Shown: positions 9,246 to 22,050, counted from the first letter of the stretch. The stretch: 64,000 bases of DNA from Arthrobacter sp. ERGS1:01 (GCF_001281315.1 NZ_CP012479.1:2728001-2792000), one strand, 5' to 3'. Notes: a model not told the origin generated them from the letters alone. Translations and numbers: made by a program.

Positions 9246-9250
9246 AGAGA

Positions 9251-10540
9251 TTATGCCTTGCCGATGACGCGGTAGGTGACGCCGTCCCACTTCTCGGCGG
9301 AGCTGATCCGGCGGCCGTCGATGAACACCTTGACGCCGGGCAGGTCTGCCGGGGCCAGCTCACGGTACTCGGCGTGGTCCGCCTGGACCACAGCGGCATC
9401 GACGGGCTCGCCCAGGTGGTAGGCGTCGAAACCGAGCTTGTTCAGTTCGGCGTCCGTGTACATGGGGTCGTGGACCAGGGCGGTGCCGCCGCGGGTCGAG
9501 ATTGCCTCAACGGCATCGAAGACGCCGGAGAACGCCGTCTCCTTCACGCCGCCGCGGTACGCCGCACCAAGGACGACGACGCGTGCCCCGGCAAGGTCGC
9601 CGAACGCGCCTTCCAGGAGGCCGATGGTGTAATCGGGCATGTCGGCGTTCGCCGCACGGGCCGCACGCACCACGGTGGCGTCGGGATCGTTCCACAGGTA
9701 CAGGCGCGGGTAGACCGGGATGCAGTGGCCGCCGACGGCGATGCCGGGCTGGTGGATGTGGCTGAAGGGCTGCGAGTTGGACGCGTCGATCACCTGGTAG
9801 ATGTCGATGCCGGTCTTTGCCGCGAACTTGGCGAACTGGTTGGCCAGGCCGATGTTGACGTCCCGGTACGTGGTCTCGGCCAGCTTGGCCAGCTCTGAAG
9901 CCTCGGCGGAGCCCAGGTCCCAGACCCCGTTGGGGCGCTTGAGGTCGGGGCGGTCGTCAAAGTCCAGGACGGATTCGTAGAATTCGACGGCCTTCGCGGC
10001 GCCGGCATCCGACAGGCCGCCCACCAGCTTCGGGTACTTGCGCAGGTCTTCAAAGACGCGGCCGGTGAGCACGCGTTCCGGGGAGAACACGAGGTGGAAG
10101 TCCTTGCCCTCGACCAGGCCGGAACCATCCTCCAGCGCCGGCTTCCAGCGGGTGCGGGTGGTGCCGACGGGCAGCGTGGTCTCGTAGGCGACCAGGGTGT
10201 TGGGGGTCAGGTGGCGGGCCAGTTCGGCGGTTGCCACGTCCATCCAGCCAAAGTCCGGGCGTGCGTCCGAGTCAACGAACAACGGCACCACAAGCACCAC
10301 GGCGTCGGCGTCGGGGACAGCCTGGGCGTAGTCCGTCGTCGCACGCAGTTTCCCTGCCGGGACCAGCTCGGAGAGCATTTCCTGCAGGTGCGCCTCGCCG
10401 GGGAACGGTTCGGTTCCGGCGTTTACCAAGTCGACGACGGTCTGGTTGACGTCCACGCCCACCACGTCGTGACCCTTTGAAGCGAACTGGACAGCCAATG
10501 GCAGGCCGATCTTACCGAGTGCAATGACTGCAATCTTCAC
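9251..10540 (-). CDS. wbpA: UDP-N-acetyl-hexosamine 6-dehydrogenase (WbpA/WecC-like)
   Basis: The protein (429 residues) belongs to the UDP-glucose/GDP-mannose dehydrogenase family: an N-terminal NAD domain (VKIAVIALGKIGLPLAVQFA), the VDVNQ segment, a central domain with the active-site motif GGHCIPVYP (Cys nucleophile), and a C-terminal UDP-binding domain. Such enzymes oxidise C6 of UDP-GlcNAc or UDP-ManNAc to the uronic acid in two NAD-dependent steps. With WbpB-, E- and D-like genes downstream in the same series, the UDP-GlcNAc dehydrogenase WbpA is the best fit; WecC (UDP-ManNAc) is the alternative. GTG 10540 starts the conserved first strand, preceded by AAAGG. The upstream in-frame extension is not conserved-looking. 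Confidence 0.87.
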   Translation of the reverse strand: MKIAVIALGKIGLPLAVQFASKGHDVVGVDVNQTVVDLVNAGTEPFPGEAHLQEMLSELVPAGKLRATTDYAQAVPDADAVVLVVPLFVDSDARPDFGWMDVATAELARHLTPNTLVAYETTLPVGTTRTRWKPALEDGSGLVEGKDFHLVFSPERVLTGRVFEDLRKYPKLVGGLSDAGAAKAVEFYESVLDFDDRPDLKRPNGVWDLGSAEASELAKLAETTYRDVNIGLANQFAKFAAKTGIDIYQVIDASNSQPFSHIHQPGIAVGGHCIPVYPRLYLWNDPDATVVRAARAANADMPDYTIGLLEGAFGDLAGARVVVLGAAYRGGVKETAFSGVFDAVEAISTRGGTALVHDPMYTDAELNKLGFDAYHLGEPVDAAVVQADHAEYRELAPADLPGVKVFIDGRRISSAEKWDGVTYRVIGKA

Positions 10541-10772
10541 GTTGGGTTTGCCTTTACTTTCGAACTTGGGTGCCGGGCGGACTATCAGCCAGTCCCGTGC
10601 CTTTTGCCAGGGTGTCGATTCGCGCGGTTGGATCGCGCCGTTCAGGAGCGGTGTCCCGCCGTGCGGACGTCGTCGCGGAGTGCCACGATCGGCACCCCAA
10701 TACAGCATACCGTCCGCGGAACATCAATCGGGAATGACGCCGCGGGCCACGGATGCGCCTCCCCCTAGGGAC
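10541..10772 (-). other. Intergenic gap inside the polysaccharide gene series
   Basis: About 230 bases separate the acyltransferase stop from the dehydrogenase start. This is the widest gap in an otherwise tightly packed series. No gene or clear terminator is visible. An internal promoter for the wbp-like half is possible, but no convincing -35/-10 pair was found. Confidence 0.4.
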
Positions 10773-12851
10773 TTAGTTCATGGCCAGGGCCTTCTCCAAG
10801 GGCGCCGAAAGCGTCCTGGCAAAGGTCGCGGTCAGGTGGTTGTCCCGGTAGACCAGTACATTTCCCACGACCGGCGGGCACGAGGATCGGGAGCAAAGGT
10901 AGCCCTTGAGGTCAATGGTCGTGACGCCGCCCACTTCGCGGGCCGCGATCACCAGCGGGTCCTTCACAGCGACGTTGGGCACATCGCACCGAGGCGCCGA
11001 GGGACCGTTTTTTTCGACGCAGTCCGGAACCGATACGCCCGGATACGGGGTGTCGGCAATGACGCTGACCTTGATGCCCGCGTCCCGCAGGGGCCGGAGC
11101 ATTGCCACATACCCGTCCACGAGTGTCCGTTCGCTCGACCATCGCCATTTCAGGGCCTTGCCGTAGCCGAAGTCCGTCATTCCCGAAACAACCACGCTGT
11201 CCGGTTTCATGGCGAGGATCTTCTTCAGCGAAACGGCGTTCTGGCTCGAACAGTTCGTGTAGGTGGTCGTGGCGCTGGCCGGTGGTGCCGCCGAAAAGGG
11301 GCAGCCGTTGCGGACCATGGCCCGCACCTGCCAGTTGCTCCTGCCGGCAGCGGCCGCGATCGGGTCAATGTACTGTGCCGCGTGGGAATCTCCCACGAGC
11401 ACCATGGTCCGGTTGGCGGCCGGGCTGCCGTAGTAGCACCGGGAATCATCGATCTTTTTGGGGTCGTAGACGCCGCAGTCGTCCTTCGACGTCAACGGGA
11501 CGTCCTTCGTGGCAATGGCGGGGTCGGGGCTGATGGGAACGTTGGGCGGCACCGCGGCCGGATGGTGCGGGGCGAAGGCCATGGCCCCGGGATAGTTGGG
11601 GTCGTTGTCCAGCTGCACCAACTGAATCGTCTTTTCGGCAACCACAGACCACGGGCCGACGGCGGCCGCGCAGCTCACAGCCACCAGTACGGCAGCCAGT
11701 CCATACGCCGAACGGTTCCGCACGCGGGTCGGGAACCGGCGGCCCGAATTCCGCCGGAACGGCTTGCCGTAGCGGAAACGTTGTTCAATGAAGCGGTGGG
11801 ACAGCGCCGCCAGGACCAAGCTCAGCGCCAGGAGTCCGGCCCCGCCCACCAGTCCGGGTTGGTGGCCCTGGAGCAGGATGTAAAAGACGATGACGGGCCA
11901 GTGCCACAGATAGAGCGAGTAGGAAATGTCGCCGATGTAGGTGACGGGCCGCAGACTCAGGTAGTAGCTGAGGCTTGCCGGGCCGGGAGCAGTTCCCGGG
12001 TCCGCGCCCATGCCGGCGAAAATCATCAAGATGGTGCCAAGCACGGGCACCAGGGCAATGTATCCGGGGAATGCCATGGCCGTCGTGAAAGTGCACGCAC
12101 CCAGGGCCACCAGGCCAAGGCCCGCCCAACCGGCAGCCACGCGGAGAGCCGGCGTGAATTGGATCGAGGGCAGGACCAGGGCTGCGATGCCGCCGAGCCC
12201 AAGCTCCCACATGCGCGTGGTCGTGGCGAAGTAGGCAAGATCATGGTTCGAACCGGAGAACAGCACCGAATGGACCAGCGAGGCAGCGCACAGCACGGCG
12301 AGGAACCACAGGCATGCGGTCCTCGCGCTTTGCTTCATGAGCCGGCCAAGGAAGACGGCCGCCAAAAGGAGCAACGGAATGACCAGGTAGAACTGTTCTT
12401 CAACGGCCAGTGACCAGAAATGCTGGACGGGTGAGACCAGTTCGCCGGCTGCTTCATAGCTGGCCGAGCCGAAGGCCTGGTTCCAGTTCTGGACTTGGAG
12501 GGCCGACGCCACGATGTCGCGGGACACATCCTGCCACCGGCTTTGCGGCAACACGAGCACCGACGCACCCATGACGGCCAGCAGCACTGCGGTGCTGGCG
12601 GGCAGGAGCCGCCGGATCCGGCGGGCGTAAAACGTGGCGAGGTTGATCGTGCCGGTGGCCGTTGCTCCCCGGACCAGGGAACCAACAATCAGGAATCCGG
12701 AAATGACAAGGAAAATGTCCACGCCAACAAAGCCGCCGGTCAGCTTCTCCGGAAACAGGTGATAGAGGACTACCAGCCCGACGGCGAGGGTGCGAAGCCC
12801 CTGCACATCGCGGCGAACCTTGGGCGTTGCGGTGGGTGCCGGACCGCTCAC
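10773..12851 (-). CDS. OafA/YrhL-type acyltransferase with C-terminal SGNH domain
   Basis: This 692-residue integral membrane protein has two parts. Residues about 15-370 form an acyltransferase-3 domain with some ten helices (typical GVDIFLVISGFLI segment near 45). Residues about 400-690 form an extracytoplasmic SGNH/GDSL-like domain with the block I motif GDSH near 487-490. The architecture is that of enzymes that O-acetylate surface polysaccharides: the membrane part moves the acyl group from acetyl-CoA across the membrane and the SGNH domain transfers it. GTG 12851 overlaps the ATPase stop by four bases (GTGA). The position next to the exporter genes suggests the exported polymer is the substrate. 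Confidence 0.85.
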   Translation of the reverse strand: MSGPAPTATPKVRRDVQGLRTLAVGLVVLYHLFPEKLTGGFVGVDIFLVISGFLIVGSLVRGATATGTINLATFYARRIRRLLPASTAVLLAVMGASVLVLPQSRWQDVSRDIVASALQVQNWNQAFGSASYEAAGELVSPVQHFWSLAVEEQFYLVIPLLLLAAVFLGRLMKQSARTACLWFLAVLCAASLVHSVLFSGSNHDLAYFATTTRMWELGLGGIAALVLPSIQFTPALRVAAGWAGLGLVALGACTFTTAMAFPGYIALVPVLGTILMIFAGMGADPGTAPGPASLSYYLSLRPVTYIGDISYSLYLWHWPVIVFYILLQGHQPGLVGGAGLLALSLVLAALSHRFIEQRFRYGKPFRRNSGRRFPTRVRNRSAYGLAAVLVAVSCAAAVGPWSVVAEKTIQLVQLDNDPNYPGAMAFAPHHPAAVPPNVPISPDPAIATKDVPLTSKDDCGVYDPKKIDDSRCYYGSPAANRTMVLVGDSHAAQYIDPIAAAAGRSNWQVRAMVRNGCPFSAAPPASATTTYTNCSSQNAVSLKKILAMKPDSVVVSGMTDFGYGKALKWRWSSERTLVDGYVAMLRPLRDAGIKVSVIADTPYPGVSVPDCVEKNGPSAPRCDVPNVAVKDPLVIAAREVGGVTTIDLKGYLCSRSSCPPVVGNVLVYRDNHLTATFARTLSAPLEKALAMN

Positions 12852-13576
12852 TCGCCGCGCATCTTAGAAACAGCTTGGTCAATGGGGCCGTCGAAGGTGA
12901 CATCCCCGTGATCCAGCAGCACACCGCGGGCGCAGATCTTTGACACGAGGTCCAGGTCATGGCTGACGACGACGAGGGTTTTGCCCTCATCCGCCAGTTC
13001 CTTGATCTTGGCGATGCACTTCTTTTGGAACGGCTCGTCGCCCACCGCGAGGATCTCATCGATCAGGAACACCTCAGGGTCGGTGTGCACCGCCACGGAG
13101 AAGGCCAGGCGCAGGTACATGCCGGAGGAGTAGAACTTCACCTCGGTGTCGATGAACTGGCCGATCTCGGCAAATTCCACGATCGAATCGAAGCGCTCGT
13201 TGATTTGTTCCTCGGTCATGCCCAGGATGGCGCCGTTGAGGAAAACGTTGTCACGGCCGGAGAGGTCGTGGTGGAACCCGGCGCCAACCTCAATCAGGCC
13301 GGCCACCCGGCCCCGGGTCCGCACGGTTCCGGTGTCCGGGATCATGACGCCGGAAATGTGCTTGAGGAGGGTGGACTTGCCAGAACCGTTATAGCCCAGC
13401 AGGGCCACCGTCTCCCCCTGGTTGACGATCAGGTCGACATCCTTCAAGGCATGGAATTTCTCCGACAGCTCGCCCTTGCGGCCCTTGATGAACCAGACGA
13501 AGGCTTCCTTCAGCGAACGGGTGTGGCGAAGCACGAACTGCTTGTTAATGCCCCGGACTTCAATTGCGGTGGTCAT
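12848..13576 (-). CDS. wzt: Polysaccharide ABC exporter ATPase (Wzt/TagH-like)
   Basis: The 242-residue ATPase has Walker A GYNGSGKST (61-69), the TagH/Wzt-type signature region SSGMYLRLAFSVAV, and Walker B VFLIDEILAVGD. The N-terminus is the usual long insertion before Walker A seen in polysaccharide exporters (RHTRSLKEAFVWFIKGRK). It ends soon after the His-loop, so it lacks the extra C-terminal carbohydrate-binding domain of some Wzt proteins. It drives export of lipid-linked glycan through the partner permease at 13578. ATG 13576 follows GGAGCTC and lies one base past the permease stop; an in-frame upstream ATG would overlap the permease. Translation is coupled to both neighbours. Confidence 0.9.
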   Translation of the reverse strand: MTTAIEVRGINKQFVLRHTRSLKEAFVWFIKGRKGELSEKFHALKDVDLIVNQGETVALLGYNGSGKSTLLKHISGVMIPDTGTVRTRGRVAGLIEVGAGFHHDLSGRDNVFLNGAILGMTEEQINERFDSIVEFAEIGQFIDTEVKFYSSGMYLRLAFSVAVHTDPEVFLIDEILAVGDEPFQKKCIAKIKELADEGKTLVVVSHDLDLVSKICARGVLLDHGDVTFDGPIDQAVSKMRGE

Positions 13577-13577
13577 C

Positions 13578-14456
13578 TTAGAGCTCCTGCGCGAAGCGGC
13601 CTTCAAGCCGGCGGAAAGTCAGTTGTCCCCATAGCAGGACCGCGGCCGAAACGACCAGTCCCACGGGAATCCACAGGGTCAAAAGGTGGGGTGGCACGCC
13701 GGCGCTGCCGTCCGTCGTCGGAAGCCAGAACGAATAGTGGAAGGTTTCCACGGCGATCGTGATGGGGTTGATTTGGTACACCGTGTACCAGGCCTCGCCA
13801 AGCTTGTGCTGGACCATGGTCCAGGAGTACATGACCGGCGAGGCCCAGGTTGCAATCATCAACAACATGTCGACAAAGTTTTCCGAGTCCCGGAAATACA
13901 CGTTGGCCGCACCAAAGAGCAGTCCCAAGCCGGTGGCCAGCAACGCGACGATGATGAACCCGGCAATTGACGCCAGCACTTGGAACACCGTCGGGTGCCA
14001 GCCGGAGAAGAAGCAGGCAACCAGCAGGATCACCAGTTGTGGGAAGAAGTGCACGGCCGACACCCACACCGAGGCAACCGGGAAAAGTTGCCTCGGCAGG
14101 TAGATCTTCTTGATCAGTCCGCCGTTGCCGACAATTGACCGTGAGGCGTTGCCGAGGGCTTCGGTGAAGAAGTTGATCAGGATGATGCCGGAGAACAGGT
14201 AGATGGCGTAATTGGGCAGGCCCGAGCGGTTGGTGGCACTTTGCTCCAGGCCAAGGAAAACACCCAATGCCACGTAGAACACGATGAACTGCACACCGGG
14301 TTTTACGTACGACCACAACAGGCCAAGGACGGAGCCCCGGTACCTGACCTTCAGTTCCTTGCGGACCAGCAGCTTCAGCAGGAACCGGTCACGGACAACG
14401 TCCGACAGCCCGCCGCTTACACCGGGACGGACCAGCTCATCGTTTGATAGGGACAT
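13578..14456 (-). CDS. wzm: Polysaccharide ABC exporter permease (Wzm/TagG-like)
   Basis: The 292-residue ABC-2 type permease has a cytoplasmic N-terminus with the motif LKVRYRGSVLGLLWSYVKP (residues about 34-52), then six predicted helices and a short basic tail. This motif and length are typical of TagG/Wzm exporters of O-antigen, teichoic acid and arabinogalactan precursors. It pairs with the ATPase at 12848. The gene lies six bases after the GlfT2-like gene. The neighbouring galactofuranose genes suggest that a galactan-containing polymer is the cargo, as with the mycobacterial Rv3781/Rv3783 exporter beside glfT1. Confidence 0.9.
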   Translation of the reverse strand: MSLSNDELVRPGVSGGLSDVVRDRFLLKLLVRKELKVRYRGSVLGLLWSYVKPGVQFIVFYVALGVFLGLEQSATNRSGLPNYAIYLFSGIILINFFTEALGNASRSIVGNGGLIKKIYLPRQLFPVASVWVSAVHFFPQLVILLVACFFSGWHPTVFQVLASIAGFIIVALLATGLGLLFGAANVYFRDSENFVDMLLMIATWASPVMYSWTMVQHKLGEAWYTVYQINPITIAVETFHYSFWLPTTDGSAGVPPHLLTLWIPVGLVVSAAVLLWGQLTFRRLEGRFAQEL

Positions 14457-14462
14457 GGTTGG

Positions 14463-17680
<3,218 letters not shown>

Positions 17681-17916
17681 TTATGGGCACAGAAATGCCA
17701 CTGTCTACCGTTCTAGGTTACCCGACCGTTATAGCAACTTGGCGTCGCGTGGATATGACTCGAGGCACGTTTGGCCCGGAATTCCTCCACAGGGCACCCC
17801 GGGGCCGGTCTCGTTGACAATGCCCGACGCCGGCCGCCGCGACTTCGTTTGCCTCACCTAGGATCATCCCAAGACCCGCCACACCACGGGGCGGGCGCCG
17901 GGGAAGGGAACTGCGG

Positions 17917-20900
17917 ATGCGCTTGGAAATCACCGCGGTGGCAGGTCCCGGAACGGACCCGTTTCCACCCACGGAACTGAGCATCCTCCTGCCGGACGGC
18001 GGCCCGGTGAATGGGGAGTTTCCGGACGGCTGTTTGGTGCGGGACGCGTTGTCCGCCCGGTGGCCGGGTTGCCGGTTCACCGTTGCCGGACGGAACGTGG
18101 AGGCCCTGTCCCTCAACCGCTCTCCCCTGCAAGACGGCGCCGTGGCGGTGGTCTGGCCCGGCGGTCTTGCACCGGTCCGGTCACGGTTTCGGGGGCAGCA
18201 GGCGGATGCCGCCGCCGTCGGGTCCGCCGTGCTGGCCGTGCGTTCGGGCCCGGGAGCCGGCGCCATCTTCGCGCTCCAACGCGGCAGCTACCGCCTGGGG
18301 CGCGGCCGGTGCCGGATCACCATTGCCGATCCGTCGCTGTCGCGGCACCACGGCACCCTGGTGGTGGGCGGCCACGCCATGAAACTGCTGACCGCACCAG
18401 GCTCGGCCGGTTTCATCCTGCAGCATCAGCGGCCGGATGCGAGCGCCGAAGGCGCGAGTCCGCAAAGAGGTGTCAGGTCAAGAGGAACCCCACCAATAAA
18501 TACCAGGCACGGCCAGCAGGTCACCGTGGAGGCCGGGGACATCATCCGCGCCGGCATGAGCAGCTTTACGATCGAATTGACCACGCCGCTTGGCAGCTCG
18601 GGGACTCCCCCGGCACGGTCCGGGGGCGCCCCGCAGCTTTTGAGCGCGGCGGCCCTGGAGCCAGTCCAGCTTCCGCCGGGGCCTGGTCAGCTCCGCGGAC
18701 GCCGCGCCATGGCGGCCGCGGGCGTCCTGCCCCTCGTCATGGGCGTGGCGCTGGCGTGGCTGACGGGCTCGTGGCTGTTCCTGGCATTTTCGGGCATGGG
18801 GATGGCCACAGTGCTGGTCCCGTTGTTGGGCGGGGCAGGCCGGCGCAGGGAATTTTCGGCGGCGGTCGCAGCAGGGACGGCGTTGGACGCCTCCCGCCGG
18901 GCCGCGGCGTTTCCCGGGGCGGACACCCTCATGGCCCTGGCTGCGGAGCACCGGTGCAAGCCGCCATGGCAGGCGGGCGCACGGTGGGAACTTCGCGTCG
19001 GGACCGGGCGGCAGCCGGCCCGGCTGGCGTTGTCGCCGCCCGATCCCGGCTACAGGCCGCCGGCGGTTGCCGATCTTCCCGTCACGGTGCCGCCGTCAAA
19101 TCGGCCGCTCGTCATCTTCGGACCCGACGTGAGCGTGGCGCACCTGTTGAATTTCGTCCTGATGCAGCTCGATGCAGCCGGTATTGCCGCCGTGCTGCTG
19201 GGCCCCGCGGCGGAGTTGCCCCTATGCGCCAGGTTCCTTCCCAACACTCGGCTCGCGGTGACACCGGCCGCCGCCCTCGCCGCCATCGCGTCCCTGTGTC
19301 CGCCCGCCGCCACCCCGGCCAGACCGAACTTTGCCGCCACGGCCGCCCCTGCCGCACAACCCGGCGACGTGCCGTGCGTTCTGGTCACTATCAATGCCCC
19401 GCAGGAATCCGTGCCGAGCTGCCCGCCGGGTGTCGCCACCTTGGTGTTCATATCGGAATCCGCCGGCCACCCCGTTGCACATGACCCCGGCGCGCCGTCA
19501 GTGCGCCTGGCGGCCAGCGGCGACCATGTCTCCGGCAGCCTGGCCGGGATGGAATTTGTTCCCGACGGCGTCCCTTCCTCCGTCTTTGACCGATACTGCC
19601 GGCTCAGGGCAAAAGGTGTCACATCCGGGCTGGCGGCGCTCGGAATTGGACCTTCAAGCGTGCCACTGCCGGAATGCTGCACGGTGCCGGAGATCGCACG
19701 CCTTTGGCGGAACGCCCTGGACGGCCCGCTGGGGGCGGTTCCGATTGGCCGCTCGGACACCGGGATCGAATATCTGGATTTGGGCCGTGACGGCCCGCAC
19801 CTCCTGGTTGGCGGCACCACGGGGTCCGGGAAGTCGGAGTTCCTTCGCACGCTGGTGGGCGGCTTGGCGGCGGCCCACTCCCCGGCGGACCTGCAATTCC
19901 TGTTCATCGATTTCAAGGGCGGCGCGGGGCTTGGCCCGTTGCAGGCGTTGCCGCACACCAGCACGCTGGTGACCGATCTTGACGGGAGGTCCCTGGAGAG
20001 GACATTGGGGTCCCTGCGGGCGGAGATTCACACGCGGGAACAGCTTCTATCCGCAGCGGGCGCATCCGACAGCACCGCCTACCGCGCTGCGCTGCGGAAG
20101 ACTGCGGGACATCCCGGCGACTGCGGCAACTCCGTGGCCCACCTGGTGGTGGTTGTCGATGAATTCAGGGTCCTCGTGGACGAATTCCCCGATGCCATGG
20201 CCGAACTCATGCGCATTGCCTCCGTCGGCCGGTCGCTGGGCATGCACCTTGTCCTGGCCACGCAACGTCCACAGGGCGCATTGAATGCCGACATCCGCGC
20301 CAATGTGACCAGCTCGGTATGTCTTCGGGTGCAGTCCGCCCACGACTCGGTGGATGTGGTGGGCACCGGCGCAGCTGCCGGCATCAGCGTTGACACACCT
20401 GGCCGGGCGTTCATGAGCCGGGCTGGCGGCCGGCCCACCGAGTTCCAGTCCGCCACGCTTGGCGTGCCGGGATCCCGCGACTCCGCGCCACCCCGCGCGG
20501 AGTTTGCCGTCGATCGGTTGAACGGCGTCCGGCCGGCAGGTGGCCCTGGGCCGGTCTGCATTGGCCCCGGAACCAGCGACACGCAGTGCGAAAGCAATGT
20601 TGCGGCCGTGGCGGCATTGCTGACGCGGGCATGGAAACTGATGGACCGGCGGGCCGCCCCGCCCGTCGTTGCACCGGAGCTGCCCACAGTCATGGACGAG
20701 GTGGTGGCAATGGGAAGGCATCACACGTGGGCGGAACCGGGGATTGGCCTGGCGGACATCCCCGAACGGCAATTGGTGGCGCCCCTGCGATGGGTGCCGC
20801 AGCAACACTCACATCTTGCCTGCATCGGCCCGCGGCCCGAGTCTTCGGCCGCTGTTGCCCTGTTGGCCCGGAGTCTTCTGCAAGCAGGATTCCCCGGTGG

Positions 20901-22050
20901 CGGCACGCCGCGGCACTTCCTTTATATCCTCGACGGCGACGGCTCCCTGGCTGCCCTCTCGACCGCCGCCGGGGTTGGCAGCTACGTAACCCCGCACAGG
21001 CCTCGAACCGCGGCACGGCTCCTGGCCCGCCTGCTTGAGTCCGCCGCAGCCACGGAATCCTCCCTCGTGGTGTGCGTGAGCGATTGGGGCCGGTGGGCCG
21101 CCGTCCTTCGCTCCGGTCCATGGCCGTGGGCGGAGGACGCGATGGGCGAACTTGTCCGGCTCGGCCTGCCAAACCTGGCAGTCGTTATCGGTGGCGAGCG
21201 GGAACTGCTGTCGGCACCCTTCATGGCGGCCATTCCCAACCGGCTGTTCCTACCTTGCGGGGCGAGCCCGGAATCCCGGATGCTGTGGCCCAGGATGCCC
21301 GCATTTTCAGCGATTCCCGGACGGGCGGCGGTCCTTGGTCCGATCAATGCGGCCGTTTCCGGCGGGCCGGCAGACACCGCCCATGTCGTGCAGCTGGCCC
21401 GGGCGGCGGAAGGTCCCGGGCCGGCAGGGGAAGCCGCCGCCATAGCGCCGGCGCCCCTTGAGGTTGTTGACCTTCCCGATGCCCTGACGATGGGGCAGGT
21501 TCGGGCCGCGATGCTGCGCACGTCCGGCGGCCCGGCCCGGCAGGGGGCGGGTCCGGGCGCAATGCGGACTATCGTGCTGGGCCTCGGAGGTGACGGAAAA
21601 TCTCCGGTCGCACTCGCCGTCACCGCGGGGACGGTGATTCCCGTGCTGGGCAGTCCCGGCACGGGCAGGACGACCTTCTTGGCCGCCGTCCTCGCCCTGA
21701 ACCCCGCCCTCTCATCGGCCGGTCGCTCCGGGGAAATAATGTGTATCGATGATGCGGGCCCCCTGGAACCCGGGCAAGTCACAGCCTTGACAGAAGCCCT
21801 GTCGGCCGGCGCTGTGGTCTTCCTGGCAGTCTCGGACCGCGCCATGACGATGGCACGCTTTCCCGTCGAATGGGGGCTGCGCGGCGCCGAACAAGGAATC
21901 GTGCTGCGTCCCAACCGCCCTCGGGACGGCGACCTCCTCGGGGTCCGGCTGGACACCGCCGGAGCCGAACCTCCGGGACGGGCCGTAGCTATTGATCACG
22001 GCCGGTGCGAGTGGTTTCAATATCCCGTTGTCGACGAGCGACCACCGTGA
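17917..22050 (+). CDS. FHA-FtsK/SpoIIIE ATPase, EssC-like type VII secretion motor
   Basis: This is a 1377-residue protein. An N-terminal ubiquitin/FHA-like part (about 1-215) contains the FHA signature GSYRLGRGRCRI and DPSLSRHHGTL. Two membrane helices follow (about 265-305). The first FtsK-type ATPase domain has Walker A GGTTGSGKSEF (about 631-641) and Walker B VVVVDEF (about 742-748), plus the ATQRPQGALNADIRANV sensor stretch. A C-terminal ATPase domain has a second P-loop, GSPGTGRTTF, with Arg in place of Lys. Domain order matches Firmicutes EssC rather than actinobacterial EccC, which lacks FHA. It probably energises secretion of WXG100-type substrates, but no WXG100, EccB, EccD or mycosin gene is seen near it. 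Around residues 175-200 the FHA domain has an odd Arg/Ser-rich stretch of lower GC. Confidence 0.8.
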   Translation: MRLEITAVAGPGTDPFPPTELSILLPDGGPVNGEFPDGCLVRDALSARWPGCRFTVAGRNVEALSLNRSPLQDGAVAVVWPGGLAPVRSRFRGQQADAAAVGSAVLAVRSGPGAGAIFALQRGSYRLGRGRCRITIADPSLSRHHGTLVVGGHAMKLLTAPGSAGFILQHQRPDASAEGASPQRGVRSRGTPPINTRHGQQVTVEAGDIIRAGMSSFTIELTTPLGSSGTPPARSGGAPQLLSAAALEPVQLPPGPGQLRGRRAMAAAGVLPLVMGVALAWLTGSWLFLAFSGMGMATVLVPLLGGAGRRREFSAAVAAGTALDASRRAAAFPGADTLMALAAEHRCKPPWQAGARWELRVGTGRQPARLALSPPDPGYRPPAVADLPVTVPPSNRPLVIFGPDVSVAHLLNFVLMQLDAAGIAAVLLGPAAELPLCARFLPNTRLAVTPAAALAAIASLCPPAATPARPNFAATAAPAAQPGDVPCVLVTINAPQESVPSCPPGVATLVFISESAGHPVAHDPGAPSVRLAASGDHVSGSLAGMEFVPDGVPSSVFDRYCRLRAKGVTSGLAALGIGPSSVPLPECCTVPEIARLWRNALDGPLGAVPIGRSDTGIEYLDLGRDGPHLLVGGTTGSGKSEFLRTLVGGLAAAHSPADLQFLFIDFKGGAGLGPLQALPHTSTLVTDLDGRSLERTLGSLRAEIHTREQLLSAAGASDSTAYRAALRKTAGHPGDCGNSVAHLVVVVDEFRVLVDEFPDAMAELMRIASVGRSLGMHLVLATQRPQGALNADIRANVTSSVCLRVQSAHDSVDVVGTGAAAGISVDTPGRAFMSRAGGRPTEFQSATLGVPGSRDSAPPRAEFAVDRLNGVRPAGGPGPVCIGPGTSDTQCESNVAAVAALLTRAWKLMDRRAAPPVVAPELPTVMDEVVAMGRHHTWAEPGIGLADIPERQLVAPLRWVPQQHSHLACIGPRPESSAAVALLARSLLQAGFPGGGTPRHFLYILDGDGSLAALSTAAGVGSYVTPHRPRTAARLLARLLESAAATESSLVVCVSDWGRWAAVLRSGPWPWAEDAMGELVRLGLPNLAVVIGGERELLSAPFMAAIPNRLFLPCGASPESRMLWPRMPAFSAIPGRAAVLGPINAAVSGGPADTAHVVQLARAAEGPGPAGEAAAIAPAPLEVVDLPDALTMGQVRAAMLRTSGGPARQGAGPGAMRTIVLGLGGDGKSPVALAVTAGTVIPVLGSPGTGRTTFLAAVLALNPALSSAGRSGEIMCIDDAGPLEPGQVTALTEALSAGAVVFLAVSDRAMTMARFPVEWGLRGAEQGIVLRPNRPRDGDLLGVRLDTAGAEPPGRAVAIDHGRCEWFQYPVVDERPP

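Noticed and set aside
10524..12413. A 629-codon plus-strand frame over the acyltransferase gene
   Set aside because: It is the mirror of an acyltransferase gene with clear GDSH and membrane segments; the composition is that of a shadow.
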